This document shows, in pieces, positions 16,766-25,507 of a stretch of 64,000 bases of DNA. Every line of letters begins with the position of its first letter. Position 1 is the stretch's first letter. A program made the translations under genes and the position numbers. Origin of the DNA: Haladaptatus halobius (GTDB taxonomy: Archaea > Halobacteriota > Halobacteria > Halobacteriales > Haladaptataceae); NCBI RefSeq assembly GCF_020618475.1, contig NZ_CP085335.1, positions 2,232,001 to 2,296,000 on the forward strand, written 5' to 3'. The notes under the pieces were generated by a model, which had not been told where the DNA came from, made no database searches, and saw only the letters and a program-made list of their open reading frames with translations.

Positions 16766-17470
16766 GTGTTCACACTGGATCTGCACACGCACACGCGATT
16801 CTTCCACGGCCACGAACGCGCCGCGGAAGTGTATGACCCGGTCGGCGTCCGCCTCCTCGGGCTGGGCGCTCGCTATCGGGAACTGGACGGAATCGCGCTG
16901 ACGAACCACGACTACTATCGGTCGCTCTCCGCCGGTACGGTTCGAACGATTCCGGGCATCGAGATCTCCACGACGAAGGGCCACGTCCTCGTCGTCGGCC
17001 CGAACCCGCCGACCCGAACCGAACCGGCGACGCTCACGCCTGAGGAGACGGTTAAACTCGCGCACGACCGCGGCTGTGCGGCCATCATCGCCCACCCCTA
17101 CCGCAACAGCACGGTGCGCGAAGTGGACGCGAACTTCGACGCCATCGAGGTGAACGGCAAGCACCCCCGAACCGAGTCGTGGGTGCAGGCGCTCGCGGAG
17201 CGACACGACCTGCCGATGGTCGGAGGGAGCGACGCCCACTACCCGGTCGAAGTCGGTCGCGCGTTCACGCGAGTGGACGCGAACGTGCTCACGCCCGAGA
17301 GCGTCGTCGCCGCGATTCGGGAGGGACGGGTCGAACCGCGGGTTCGGCGCGGGACGTTCGACCAGAGCGTCCGCCGACTCTACCGGCGCATCCACGAGGG
17401 AAAGGAGCAACTGCACCGTCCGGAAGAAGAGTCGCCGGGCGTCGGGGAACCGCCGCAACCCGAGGATTAG
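16766..17470 (+). CDS. PHP-domain metal-dependent phosphoesterase
   Basis: A 234-residue protein starting at GTG 16766, which places the first metal motif at the N-terminus (FTLDLHTHTRFFHG). Further metal ligands appear in ALTNHDYY, IPGIEISTTKGHVLV, IIAHPYRNS and MVGGSDAHYPVEVG, so the set of His/Asp/Glu ligands looks complete. PHP enzymes hydrolyse phosphoesters such as histidinol phosphate or nucleotides; the substrate here is unknown. Divergent from the lipid kinase. Its stop overlaps the stop of the convergent Lrp gene by four bases. Confidence 0.88.
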   Translation: MFTLDLHTHTRFFHGHERAAEVYDPVGVRLLGLGARYRELDGIALTNHDYYRSLSAGTVRTIPGIEISTTKGHVLVVGPNPPTRTEPATLTPEETVKLAHDRGCAAIIAHPYRNSTVREVDANFDAIEVNGKHPRTESWVQALAERHDLPMVGGSDAHYPVEVGRAFTRVDANVLTPESVVAAIREGRVEPRVRRGTFDQSVRRLYRRIHEGKEQLHRPEEESPGVGEPPQPED

Positions 17471-17880
17471 CCGAGTCGTTCGTCCAAAATCAGTCGAGTC
17501 TTCGTGCTCACGACTTCCTCTAACTCCCGCGCACGAGTGATGAGTTGATTGACGCCCTGCGTGTCGGCGGCGTCCACGACGAGGACGATGTCGTCTTCGC
17601 CGCTGACCTGCCAGACGAAGTCGACCTGTTCCCACTCCGCGAGCGTGTCCGACATCCGCGTCGTATCGACGGCCACGTCCACGCCGATCTCTATCATCGC
17701 CTTGACGTTCCCCGTGTGGGTCGCCACCGTGAACCGTTCGATGACCCCATCCTCGGTCATCCGTTCGACCCGGTTTCGAACCGTCCCTTCGGACGTGCCG
17801 ACTCTGTCCGCGATCTCCGTGTACGGTGTGCGGGCGTCTCGTCGCAGGAGATTCAGTATCTGTCGGTCGAGTGCGTCCAT
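17467..17880 (-). CDS. Lrp/AsnC-family transcriptional regulator
   Basis: A 137-residue regulator. The N-terminal helix-turn-helix is ALDRQILNLLRRDARTPYTE and VGTSEGTVRNRVERM. The C-terminal RAM (ligand-binding) domain follows, with FVWQVSGEDDIVLVVDAAD. Start ATG 17880; an in-frame GTG four codons upstream is possible. It is divergent from carA, with about 100 nt between starts, so it may sense an amino acid and control carA or itself; this is an inference from position. Confidence 0.9.
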   Translation of the reverse strand: MDALDRQILNLLRRDARTPYTEIADRVGTSEGTVRNRVERMTEDGVIERFTVATHTGNVKAMIEIGVDVAVDTTRMSDTLAEWEQVDFVWQVSGEDDIVLVVDAADTQGVNQLITRARELEEVVSTKTRLILDERLG

Positions 17881-17950
17881 GGAGATATGCACCTACAGTC
17901 GCCCGCTACTTGACGATTGCGAATTTCGTAACAATGCTACGAAAGCAAGG

Positions 17951-17956
17951 TTTATA
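17951..17956 (+). promoter_or_regulatory. TATA box of carA
   Basis: TTTATA is centred about 29 nt before the ATG at 17983, matching a leaderless archaeal promoter. This supports 17983 rather than the ATG at 17971 as the carA start. Confidence 0.6.
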
Positions 17957-17982
17957 GTGCCGGGTTCCATATGAATCTCGTA

Positions 17983-19047
17983 ATGCCGGGTGCCTACGTC
18001 GCGCTGGAGGGTGGCCATGTGGTCGAAGCACGTGGTCGCGCTCCGGGAACGTCATGCGGGGAACTGGTCTTTACGACAGCGTACACCGGATACGAAGAGA
18101 GCCTCACCGACCCGTCCTACGAGGAACAGGTGCTCACCTTCTCGTATCCGCTCATCGGAAACTACGGCGTCAGGGAAGAGCGATTCGAGAGCGACCGAGT
18201 CCACCCGCGCGCCGTCGTCGCGCGCGAACTGACCGACGACGTCGCCGAGTGGCTCGAATCGGAAGGCGTTCCCGCGGTCGACCACCTCGACACGCGCGAC
18301 CTCGTCGGCGGGATTCGAGAGGAGGGCGCGATGAAGTGCGGTATCGCGGTCGGCGACGACGTGACGCCGGAAGACGCACTCGCCGAACTGGAACGCTGTC
18401 CGGGCATGAGCGACCACCGCGACATCGGCGCGCAGGTCACCGTCCGCGAGCGAGAGATCCACCTCGGCGAAGATGACGGGCCGACCGTCGCGCTCGTCGA
18501 CTGCGGCGCGAAAGGGAGCATCATCGACTCGCTGGTCGAGCGCGGGGCGGAGGTTCACGTCCTTCCCTACGACGCGACGCCCAACGACGTAGACCGCGTC
18601 GACCCCGACGTGCTCTTCGTTTCAAACGGACCGGGCGACCCTGCGAACTTCGAAGCGGCCCAGCGACTCGTCGAAACCTACGCCGGAGAACTCCCGCTCG
18701 CGGGCATCTGTCTCGGCCAGCAGATCGTCGCCCGCGCACTCGGCGGCACGACCGAAAAAATGGACTTCGGTCACCGCGGCGTCAACCAACCGGTTCGTGA
18801 CCTCGAATCGGGCAAGGTCGTCATGACCACCCAAAATCACGGCTACACCGTCGCCGAACCCGGCGACCTTGAAGTCACGCAGGTCAACGTCAACGACGAT
18901 ACGCCGGAAGGACTCGAAAGCGACGAACTGAACGTCATCACCCGCCAGTACCACCCCGAAGCCAACCCCGGCCCGCACGACACCCTCGGCTTCTTCGACG
19001 ACGTGCTTTCGATGGCACCCCGAAAGCGACTCGTCGCGGCCGACTGA
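17983..19047 (+). CDS. carA: Carbamoyl-phosphate synthase small subunit
   Basis: A 354-residue glutaminase subunit that feeds ammonia to CarB for arginine and pyrimidine synthesis. The N-terminal CPSase domain shows GELVFTTAYTGYEESLTDPS and GNYGVREERFES. The amidotransferase part has FVSNGPGDP, the nucleophile Cys in LAGICLGQQIVARALGG, and the His-Glu pair in QYHPEANPGPHDT. It also keeps TTQNHGYTV. ATG 17983 is favoured by promoter spacing over ATG 17971. Its partner carB lies about 4.8 kb away on the other strand. Confidence 0.96.
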   Translation: MPGAYVALEGGHVVEARGRAPGTSCGELVFTTAYTGYEESLTDPSYEEQVLTFSYPLIGNYGVREERFESDRVHPRAVVARELTDDVAEWLESEGVPAVDHLDTRDLVGGIREEGAMKCGIAVGDDVTPEDALAELERCPGMSDHRDIGAQVTVREREIHLGEDDGPTVALVDCGAKGSIIDSLVERGAEVHVLPYDATPNDVDRVDPDVLFVSNGPGDPANFEAAQRLVETYAGELPLAGICLGQQIVARALGGTTEKMDFGHRGVNQPVRDLESGKVVMTTQNHGYTVAEPGDLEVTQVNVNDDTPEGLESDELNVITRQYHPEANPGPHDTLGFFDDVLSMAPRKRLVAAD

Positions 19048-19080
19048 CGTCGCGCTCGATTCCGGCCACCAGCAGCGACC

Positions 19081-19809
19081 TTATTCTTCGATTTCTATCG
19101 CTTCCTCGCCCGGAACCCGCCAATCGATTTCGACCACTCCCCGAGCGGTTCCGCGCAAACCGTCCCGACTGACGACCTCGAAGGTTCGGTTTTCCGCCTC
19201 GGGCGTGAACGGAGCGGCGACCATCAGGCGAGCGACGTCGGCGCGCGGGACTCGGCCCGAGACGGTCGCACCGCCTTCGCCGACCAGCACGTCGCCGGTC
19301 GCGGGCGCGTTCGTCAGCATCCCAGGACGGAGGATGGTATGCGTCAACCCGGACGTTCGGAGCATCGCCTCGGCGTGATTCTTCGCGTTGAGGGTGCGCC
19401 AGATGGGCACGCGAAACGGTGCTGGCATCTTCTCGCGGGAGTCGCCGACGCCGATGGCGCTCTCGAAGACGAACCGTTCGACGTCGGCGGCGACCGCCGC
19501 GTTGACGAGGTTTTCGACGCCCGTCCCGTCCACGAAGTCGCCGCCGAGGACGACGCGCAATCCGGGTTTCGTCCCGACGGCACAGAGGACTGCGTCACAG
19601 TCGGCGACCGTTCGGGCGGCGTCGGCCGGGTCAAGGAGGTTGACGACGACCACCTCGTCCGCCCCGCGCGAGGACAGCTCACGCTCTTTCTCGGGCGACC
19701 GCGTCGTCGCCCTGACGCGGAGGTCGGTGTCGCGCAGTTGCGCCAGTATCTCCTTTCCCGTCCCGCCGCTCGCCCCCGCGACGAGAAGTCGGTCGATGTC
19801 GGTCGCCAT
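19081..19809 (-). CDS. NAD(P)-binding SDR-like protein (NmrA/NAD(P)H-binding family)
   Basis: A 242-residue Rossmann protein. LLVAGASGGTGKEILAQLRD is the GxxGxxG dinucleotide loop and RVRATTRSPEKE follows strand 2. The C-terminal part has ILRPGMLTNAPATG and a segment RVPRADVARLMV seen in atypical SDRs. These proteins lack the Tyr-x3-Lys catalytic pair and act as sensors or assembly factors, or as isomerases. The start ATG 19809 is the conserved one (MATDIDRLLVAG). Converges on carA. Confidence 0.86.
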   Translation of the reverse strand: MATDIDRLLVAGASGGTGKEILAQLRDTDLRVRATTRSPEKERELSSRGADEVVVVNLLDPADAARTVADCDAVLCAVGTKPGLRVVLGGDFVDGTGVENLVNAAVAADVERFVFESAIGVGDSREKMPAPFRVPIWRTLNAKNHAEAMLRTSGLTHTILRPGMLTNAPATGDVLVGEGGATVSGRVPRADVARLMVAAPFTPEAENRTFEVVSRDGLRGTARGVVEIDWRVPGEEAIEIEE

Positions 19810-20034
19810 GGGAGGCAACATCGCTCGGAGCGAGCAAAGTTCTCGCGGCCGGGGTCGTTCGGGGGAGCGACGAAAACGCTGGTAGCCAGTTTTGGGAGCG
19901 GCGACGGCGCGACGACCGCTTCCGCACCCTCGACGCGCGATAGCCCGGATGGTACGAGGCTCCAACACCCGCGAGCAGTTAGGTTTCGGTCTGTTACCCG
20001 TAACAAAAAAGAACCCGCACCTCACTCTTCGAAC

Positions 20035-20307
20035 ATGAGCAAATCAGTCGTCGGGAGCGAAAACAGCGTCACGTACACTGAGGTTCACGCCGGAGTTCTC
20101 GGTGCCGTCGTCGGCGTCCTCGCGGGCTACGCGAGCAGACACGGGTTTCAGAGCGTCTCCGTCGCGCTGGGCGTCGCCTTCGTCGCCATCGCGCTCGGAG
20201 TCAGCGTTCGCGGGGACGTACCGGTGGCACAGCGAACGCTCCGGCGCGAACCGTGGTACGCGCTTTCGGCGTTTCTTCTTGGGGGTGCTGTCGGGACACT
20301 AGTCTGA
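20035..20307 (+). CDS. Small three-helix membrane protein
   Basis: A 90-residue protein with three hydrophobic helices: VHAGVLGAVVGVLAGYAS, SVSVALGVAFVAIALGVSV and WYALSAFLLGGAVGTLV. It is preceded by a soluble N-terminal 15 residues and carries a basic loop (RRE). The start at ATG 20035 follows an A-rich segment. No family recognised beyond haloarchaeal small membrane proteins. Function unknown. Confidence 0.7.
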   Translation: MSKSVVGSENSVTYTEVHAGVLGAVVGVLAGYASRHGFQSVSVALGVAFVAIALGVSVRGDVPVAQRTLRREPWYALSAFLLGGAVGTLV

Positions 20308-20370
20308 TGGTGACGGTGGTGTCCTGGCTTTCTTACGCGCTAACTCTGGCAACTTAGTGATAGAGTCCCA

Positions 20371-20542
20371 GAAAGCCCTCGGACGTTACGCTCCAGCCCA
20401 GACGACGTTTCCGCGAGTGAACGAACGTGAGCGAGTGGGAAGTAGCGAGAACGCAGCGAGTTCGGCTCGGCGGGCGAGCACCGGGAGACGCACGTCTCCT
20501 GAACACACGGCGCAGAGCACCGTGAGCGCCCGAGGGGCTTTC
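20371..20542. repeat. Intergenic element bounded by inverted repeats
   Basis: GAAAGCCCTCGG at 20371-20382 is answered by CCGAGGGGCTTTC at 20530-20542, a reverse complement except for one extra G, enclosing about 150 nt. The interior holds purine-rich GCGAG/GAACG iterations (near 20415-20475). The sequence resembles repeats found between genes in haloarchaea. It fills most of the 390-nt gap 20308-20696, which has no credible gene. It could be a MITE-like element or a structured transcript end. Confidence 0.45.
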
Positions 20543-20696
20543 GAGGATACGGTTACGTCGTTACTTCAAAAGTCACCGTACTGAGAGCGCCCGAGAACTT
20601 TCCGACAACACTCTTATTGAAACGGTCTCTTGCAGAAAGAACGCACGTACAACCGCCCGAAAATAGAGCCCTGACGGCCTTCATTCCGATTTCCCG

Positions 20697-23600
20697 CTAT
20701 CCCCACTTCGCCTCGCGTTTCGGCCTATCGCCGACGGACTGCACGCACATCGGTTCGTCGCGCGCGGCGAGGGCTTCGACCGCCGCCTTCGCGCTCGCCG
20801 CGGTCGTGAAGTACGGCACCTCTTCTTCGACCGCCATCTCCAGCGCCTCGCGGTCGTCGGTGACGAGGAAGTCGACTTCACCCGCGCGAATCGCGTTGGC
20901 GGTGTCCTCGAACTCGGCGAGGTCGTAGTAGTCGCCGAACCCGTCGACCGGGAGCTCCACGACCGCGATTCCCTCGTCCGGAAGGTCGTTGTAGGCGGCG
21001 GCCTGCGCCTTCTCGTAGGCTTTGCCGAACGAGTCGGCGGTTCCCATCACCTCGCCCGTCGATTTCATCTCGGGGCCGAGGCGCGGGTCGGAACCCGGCA
21101 GGCGGTCGAAGGGGAGCACGACCTCCTTGACACTCGTCTGCTCGGGAATCTGCTCGCGGGCGTCGAGTTCGTCCAACGTGTGCCCGGCCATCACCTGCGC
21201 GGCGAGTTTGGCGATGGGGACGTCCGTCGCCTTCGAGACGAACGGAACCGTGCGCGAGGAACGAGGGTTCGCTTCGAGGACGTACACTTCGCTCGCGGTT
21301 TCACCGCTCGCATCCGAGGCGCTTTGCGCCTCGCTTTCCCCGTCACGCACCGCCAGTTGGACGTTCATCAGTCCGACCGTGTCGAGGGCGCGGGCGATGT
21401 CCTCGGTCACCTCGCGCACCCTCGCCAGCGTCTCGTCGGAGAGCGACCTGGGCGGGATCATGCAGGACGAATCGCCAGAGTGGACGCCCGCCGATTCGAC
21501 GTGTTCCATCACGCCGCCGATGACGATGCGCTCGCCGTCCGAGACGGCGTCCACGTCCAACTCGATCGCGTCGGCGAGGAACTCGTCCACGAGGATGGGT
21601 TTGTCCGGCGAGACGCGCACGGCCTCCTCGATGTACTCTTTCAGTTCGTCGTCGTCGTACACGATGTCCATCGCGCGGCCACCGAGGACGTAGGAGGGAC
21701 GCACGAGCACCGGGTAGCCGATGTCGTGCGCGAGTTCGAGGGCCTCCTCCTCGCTCGTCGCGCTTCCGCCGGTCGGCTGCGCGATGCCGAGGTCGTCCAT
21801 CAAGCGGTTGAAGCGGTCGCGGTCTTCCGCGAGATCCATCGCGTCCACGGTCGTCCCGAGAACCTCGCAGTCGAGGCTGCGGCGCTCGATCTCCTCTTCG
21901 AGCGGGTGGCCGATGTCCACCGAGGTCTGACCGCCGAACTGCACCATCACGCCGTCGGCGCTCGTCGCCTCGATAACGTCCGCGACCTCCTCCGCGGTGA
22001 TGGGTTCGAAGAAGAGACCGTCGGAAGTGTCGTAGTCGGTCGAGACGGTCTCGGGGTTGTTGTTCACGACGTGGGCTTCGATGCCCAGTTCGCGCAGGGC
22101 GCGCACCGCGTGCACCGAGCAGTAGTCGAATTCAACGCCCTGCCCGATTCGGATGGGGCCGCCGCCGACCACGACGACGCTCTCTACGTCGTGGTTCACT
22201 TGGAGTTCGTCGCGCCCCGAGAAGTTCGTCTCGCGGGCCGTGCGGGCGGAGTAGTAGTAGGGCGTCGAGGCAGCGAACTCGCCCGCGCAGGTGTCGACCT
22301 GCTTGAACGCGCGGTTCGGCGCGCTGGTTTCGACCGCACCCACCTCCGCGCCGGCCATCGCCGCGACCTCCCGATTCGTGAACCCTTTCTCGGCGGCGGG
22401 GGCGAAGTCACCCGTTTCGGCGGCCTCGACCGCGTCCGCGATGCGCTCGTAGCGCTCGACGTACCAGTCTTCGATGCCCGTCATGGCCGCAACCTGCTCG
22501 GCGGTGTAGCCCCGGTCGAACGCCTCGAACATGGCGTAGGGGCGGTCCGGCGTCGGTGTTTCGAGGAACTCGGTCTCGAGTTCCAAGTCGCTCACGTCGG
22601 CCCATTCCACGTCGGGGTCGTACTCCGAACTACGGAGGGCCTTCAGTAGGCTCTCTTCGAAGGTTCGGCCTATCGCCATCGCTTCGCCCGTCGATTTCAT
22701 CGCGGTGCCGAGTTCGAACTCCACGTCGGAGAACTTGTCCTTGGGCCAGCGCGGCACCTTCGTCACCACGTAGTCGATGGCTGGTTCGAACGCGGCGGTC
22801 GTCTCGCCGGTGATCTCGTTCTCGATCTCGTGAAGGCGCTTGCCGAGCGCGACCTTGGCCGTGACGCGGGCGATGGGGTAGCCGGTCGCTTTCGACGCGA
22901 GCGCCGAGGAACGGGAGACGCGGGGGTTCACTTCCACCACGCGGTACTCGCCGCCGGGGGTGCCGTCATCGCGCCACGCGAACTGGATGTTACAGCCGCC
23001 CTGGATACCTAAATCGCGGATGACTTCGAGGGCGGCGTCGCGCATCTCCTGATGGCCGTCGTCGGGGATGACCTGCGAGGGCGTGACGACGGTCGACTCC
23101 CCGGTGTGGATGCCCATCGGGTCGAGGTTCTCCATGTTGCAGATGATGATACACGAGTCGTCGGCGTCGCGCATCACCTCGTACTCCAACTCGACCCATC
23201 CCGCGATGGACTCCGTGACGAGCACTTCGTGGTTCCGGGAGAGCCGCAGACCCTTGCGGACGCGGGCAACGAGTTCGTCCATCTCGTGGACGACGCCCGA
23301 CCCCGACCCTCCGAGGGTGTAGGTCGTGCGGGCGATGACGGGCAGACCGCCGACCGCCTCGACGGCGTCTTCAACTCGGTCGCGGAGGGCGGCTTCGTCC
23401 AACTCGGCGACCGACTCGCCGTCGTCGAGGGTGATGGTCGTCGAGCGCGGCACGGGTTGCTCGAGGTCGCGCATCCGCTGTCGGAACAGGTCGCGATCTT
23501 CGGTGGCGTAGATGGTGTCGAGGGGCGTTCCCATGATTTCGACGCCGTACTCCTCCAGCACGCCCTCCTCGGACAGCTCCGCGGTGACGTTCAGTCCCGT

Positions 23601-23879
23601 CTGCCCTCCGAGTCCGGCGATGACCCCGTCTGGACGCTCCTTCCGGATTATCTCGGCGATGGCGTCGGTGGTGATGGGTTCGATGTACACCTCGTCGGCC
23701 ATCTCCGGGTCGGTCATGATGGTCGCCGGATTGGAGTTGACGAGGACGACTCGCACCCCCTCCTCCTGTAGCGCGCGGCAGGCCTGTGCGCCGGAGTAGT
23801 CGAACTCCGCAGCTTGCCCGATCTGGATGGGACCGCTTCCGATGAGCAAAATCGTCCTGTCCTCGGCTTCCTCACTCAT
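20697..23879 (-). CDS. carB: Carbamoyl-phosphate synthase large subunit
   Basis: A 1060-residue enzyme, full length for CarB, that makes carbamoyl phosphate from bicarbonate, ammonia and two ATP. It has two homologous ATP-grasp halves. The first opens with ILLIGSGPIQIGQAAEFDYS and the second with VVVVGGGPIRIGQGVEFDY; repeated blocks are GGQTGLNVTAEL and GGQTSVDIG. The C-terminal 130 residues form the MGS-like allosteric domain (KSTGEVMGTADSFGKAYEKA). It is not adjacent to carA, so the two subunits must be co-expressed from separate promoters. A 220-nt leader separates it from the divergent FxsA gene. Confidence 0.97.
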   Translation of the reverse strand: MSEEAEDRTILLIGSGPIQIGQAAEFDYSGAQACRALQEEGVRVVLVNSNPATIMTDPEMADEVYIEPITTDAIAEIIRKERPDGVIAGLGGQTGLNVTAELSEEGVLEEYGVEIMGTPLDTIYATEDRDLFRQRMRDLEQPVPRSTTITLDDGESVAELDEAALRDRVEDAVEAVGGLPVIARTTYTLGGSGSGVVHEMDELVARVRKGLRLSRNHEVLVTESIAGWVELEYEVMRDADDSCIIICNMENLDPMGIHTGESTVVTPSQVIPDDGHQEMRDAALEVIRDLGIQGGCNIQFAWRDDGTPGGEYRVVEVNPRVSRSSALASKATGYPIARVTAKVALGKRLHEIENEITGETTAAFEPAIDYVVTKVPRWPKDKFSDVEFELGTAMKSTGEAMAIGRTFEESLLKALRSSEYDPDVEWADVSDLELETEFLETPTPDRPYAMFEAFDRGYTAEQVAAMTGIEDWYVERYERIADAVEAAETGDFAPAAEKGFTNREVAAMAGAEVGAVETSAPNRAFKQVDTCAGEFAASTPYYYSARTARETNFSGRDELQVNHDVESVVVVGGGPIRIGQGVEFDYCSVHAVRALRELGIEAHVVNNNPETVSTDYDTSDGLFFEPITAEEVADVIEATSADGVMVQFGGQTSVDIGHPLEEEIERRSLDCEVLGTTVDAMDLAEDRDRFNRLMDDLGIAQPTGGSATSEEEALELAHDIGYPVLVRPSYVLGGRAMDIVYDDDELKEYIEEAVRVSPDKPILVDEFLADAIELDVDAVSDGERIVIGGVMEHVESAGVHSGDSSCMIPPRSLSDETLARVREVTEDIARALDTVGLMNVQLAVRDGESEAQSASDASGETASEVYVLEANPRSSRTVPFVSKATDVPIAKLAAQVMAGHTLDELDAREQIPEQTSVKEVVLPFDRLPGSDPRLGPEMKSTGEVMGTADSFGKAYEKAQAAAYNDLPDEGIAVVELPVDGFGDYYDLAEFEDTANAIRAGEVDFLVTDDREALEMAVEEEVPYFTTAASAKAAVEALAARDEPMCVQSVGDRPKREAKWG

Positions 23880-24100
23880 TGGTTATCGTGCCTAAGTTCG
23901 TACATCGTAATAAGCGCCACGAAAGATTACGAGGTGCGAAATCGGATTTCGAATTTCGGAAAGTCGCCAGGGAGGACGAAGGTGATAGTACGATATCACG
24001 ATCGTAGGTTACCGACCGCGCTGACGAGGTTCGAGGTCGAGTTTCCCGTCGACCCGCTAGTAGGTAAAGCGTTTTACAGTCAGGCCCACTACGTCCGAAC

Positions 24101-24652
24101 ATGTGGAAACGGCTGCTGGTGCTGTTGCTGTTGGTTCCGTTGGCCGACGGGTTGTTTCTCGTCTTCGTGGCCGGGCAGATCGGCTGGCAACTCACGGTCG
24201 CGCTCGTCGTGCTGACCGCGCTCCTCGGGATGTTGCTCGTCCGCGCAGAGGGGCGACACACCCTCCGGAAGATCCAAACCGACCTCACGCACGGCGACAT
24301 CCCCACCGACCGCATCATCGACGGCGGCTTCCTGCTCGTCGCGGGGGCGTTCCTGCTCACGCCCGGGCTGATAACCGACACGCTCGGATTCCTGCTCGCC
24401 TTCCCCGTAACGCGAGCCGTATTCCGGAAAGCCGCGAAGCGGTGGGTCATCACGCCCTACGTCGACAAGCAGACCGGCGGGCTCGCCTCGGGGAACGTCT
24501 ACACGTTCGGGTTCCCCAACCCCGGCGATATTGGCGGCGGTAGTTCCGCCAGCCCCGGCGACTCCGGCGGAACCGGCGATACTTACAGGATGGATTCGGA
24601 CGCCTACGACATCGACTTCGACGACGAAAGCGACGAGAAAGGAAACCCTTAA
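24101..24652 (+). CDS. FxsA-family membrane protein
   Basis: A 183-residue protein. The first 95 residues contain the FxsA layout of membrane helices: LLVLLLLVPLADGLFLVFVA, LTVALVVLTALLGMLLVRAEG, and a longer one from GGFLLVAGAFLLTPGLITDT. TPGLITDTLGFLL is the family signature. FxsA of E. coli suppresses phage T7 exclusion by F, but its general function is unknown. The haloarchaeal form adds a Gly/Ser/Asp-rich cytoplasmic tail (about residues 140-183). tRNA-Ile follows after 35 nt on the same strand. Confidence 0.9.
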   Translation: MWKRLLVLLLLVPLADGLFLVFVAGQIGWQLTVALVVLTALLGMLLVRAEGRHTLRKIQTDLTHGDIPTDRIIDGGFLLVAGAFLLTPGLITDTLGFLLAFPVTRAVFRKAAKRWVITPYVDKQTGGLASGNVYTFGFPNPGDIGGGSSASPGDSGGTGDTYRMDSDAYDIDFDDESDEKGNP

Positions 24653-24687
24653 AACTCACAACGGGCAACGGGTAAATGCGCTCAATT

Positions 24688-24761
24688 GGGCCAATAGCTC
24701 AGTTAGGTTGAGCGCTCGGCTGATAACCGGGAGGTCCGCGGTTCAAATCCGCGTTGGCCCA
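24688..24761 (+). tRNA. tRNA-Ile (GAT)
   Basis: A 74-nt cloverleaf. Acceptor GGGCCAA pairs with TTGGCCC, the discriminator is A, and CCA is not encoded. The D-arm is AGCTCAGTTAGGTTGAGC, the anticodon loop CTGATAA gives anticodon GAT, and the T-arm GCGGTTCAAATCCGC has a five-base stem. No intron. Confidence 0.95.
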
Positions 24762-24954
24762 CCTATCGACGGGGGCCGAGGACAACTCCCCAGCCACCTA
24801 ATCTTGTGATTCGTTACGCCTCCGAAGTGATGCTCTTCTTCTAGCGGATGTTATAAGTAGCTCGGATGCTCTCCGCTTCAGCGCCGAGAACGGCGAACAA
24901 CGAAGTCGTCCTCACTGAGGAAGCGACGTTGGGTTCGCAACACGACCGCCGGTT

Positions 24955-25218
24955 TTACGCGTTGACGTTTTCGACGAAACCGTTCGCCGGTAGCAATCCG
25001 AACGCCGTCTCTCCATCGTGGACGTCGGTCGCCGTTTTCGAAGTCGCGTTGTGACAGTGCGGTACGTTCGAAACGCCGACTGTCGGTCTACCGTCCCGGT
25101 GAACTTCGGTGCTCTCTTTCGCATCGGTCACGGAGAGAATCGCTCCCGCACCACCTAACACCATCAACAGGACGAGAAGTATCGCCAGTATCCGTTTGTT
25201 CCGTAATTTATCGTTCAT
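24955..25218 (-). CDS. Small membrane-anchored protein
   Basis: An 87-residue protein beginning MNDKLRNKRILAILLVLLMV, a single N-terminal membrane anchor or signal (about residues 8-30). A polar outer part follows, with HCHNATSKTATDV and a final NGFVENVNA. There is no lipobox Cys. No family recognised. It sits in a gene-poor stretch; 25219-25507 upstream has no supported gene but should hold its promoter and that of the P450 gene. Confidence 0.5.
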   Translation of the reverse strand: MNDKLRNKRILAILLVLLMVLGGAGAILSVTDAKESTEVHRDGRPTVGVSNVPHCHNATSKTATDVHDGETAFGLLPANGFVENVNA

Positions 25219-25507
25219 TGGTTCCCCACGTGTAACGTGGCAACAGCGCAACGGATATACGTCGGTGGCCACCTTAGAAGTGTCGTGTATTCTGAACTTT
25301 CTCGCGCCGTTTCGATCCATCCCCCTTCGGAGCGTTCGCCGCGGAGTTTTCGCAGCGATCGGATGAACGTGAGAGCCTCGGTACCATCGGAACGCGTTTT
25401 AGCAGTTCGTCGAGGGTGCGACAATGAAATTTCATCACCGAAAACATATGAAAGCGAGGTCACTCTCCGAGCGAGGGGTACTTACTTCGTGCGGTCTACT
25501 CTCACCC

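Noticed and set aside
15755..17635. 626-codon minus frame joining the lipid kinase with upstream sequence
   Set aside because: Only the part from the ATG at 16711 is kinase; the rest is antisense to the PHP gene.
20400..20480. CRISPR-like repeats
   Set aside because: GCGAG iterations are irregular and short, with no spacer pattern.
24688..24761. tRNA-Ile as an integration site
   Set aside because: No second copy of its 3' end, integrase or mobile genes follow within the window.
25424..25507. N-terminal extension of the cytochrome P450
   Set aside because: The added codons are basic and non-conserved-looking, and the internal ATG gives a normal P450 N-terminus.
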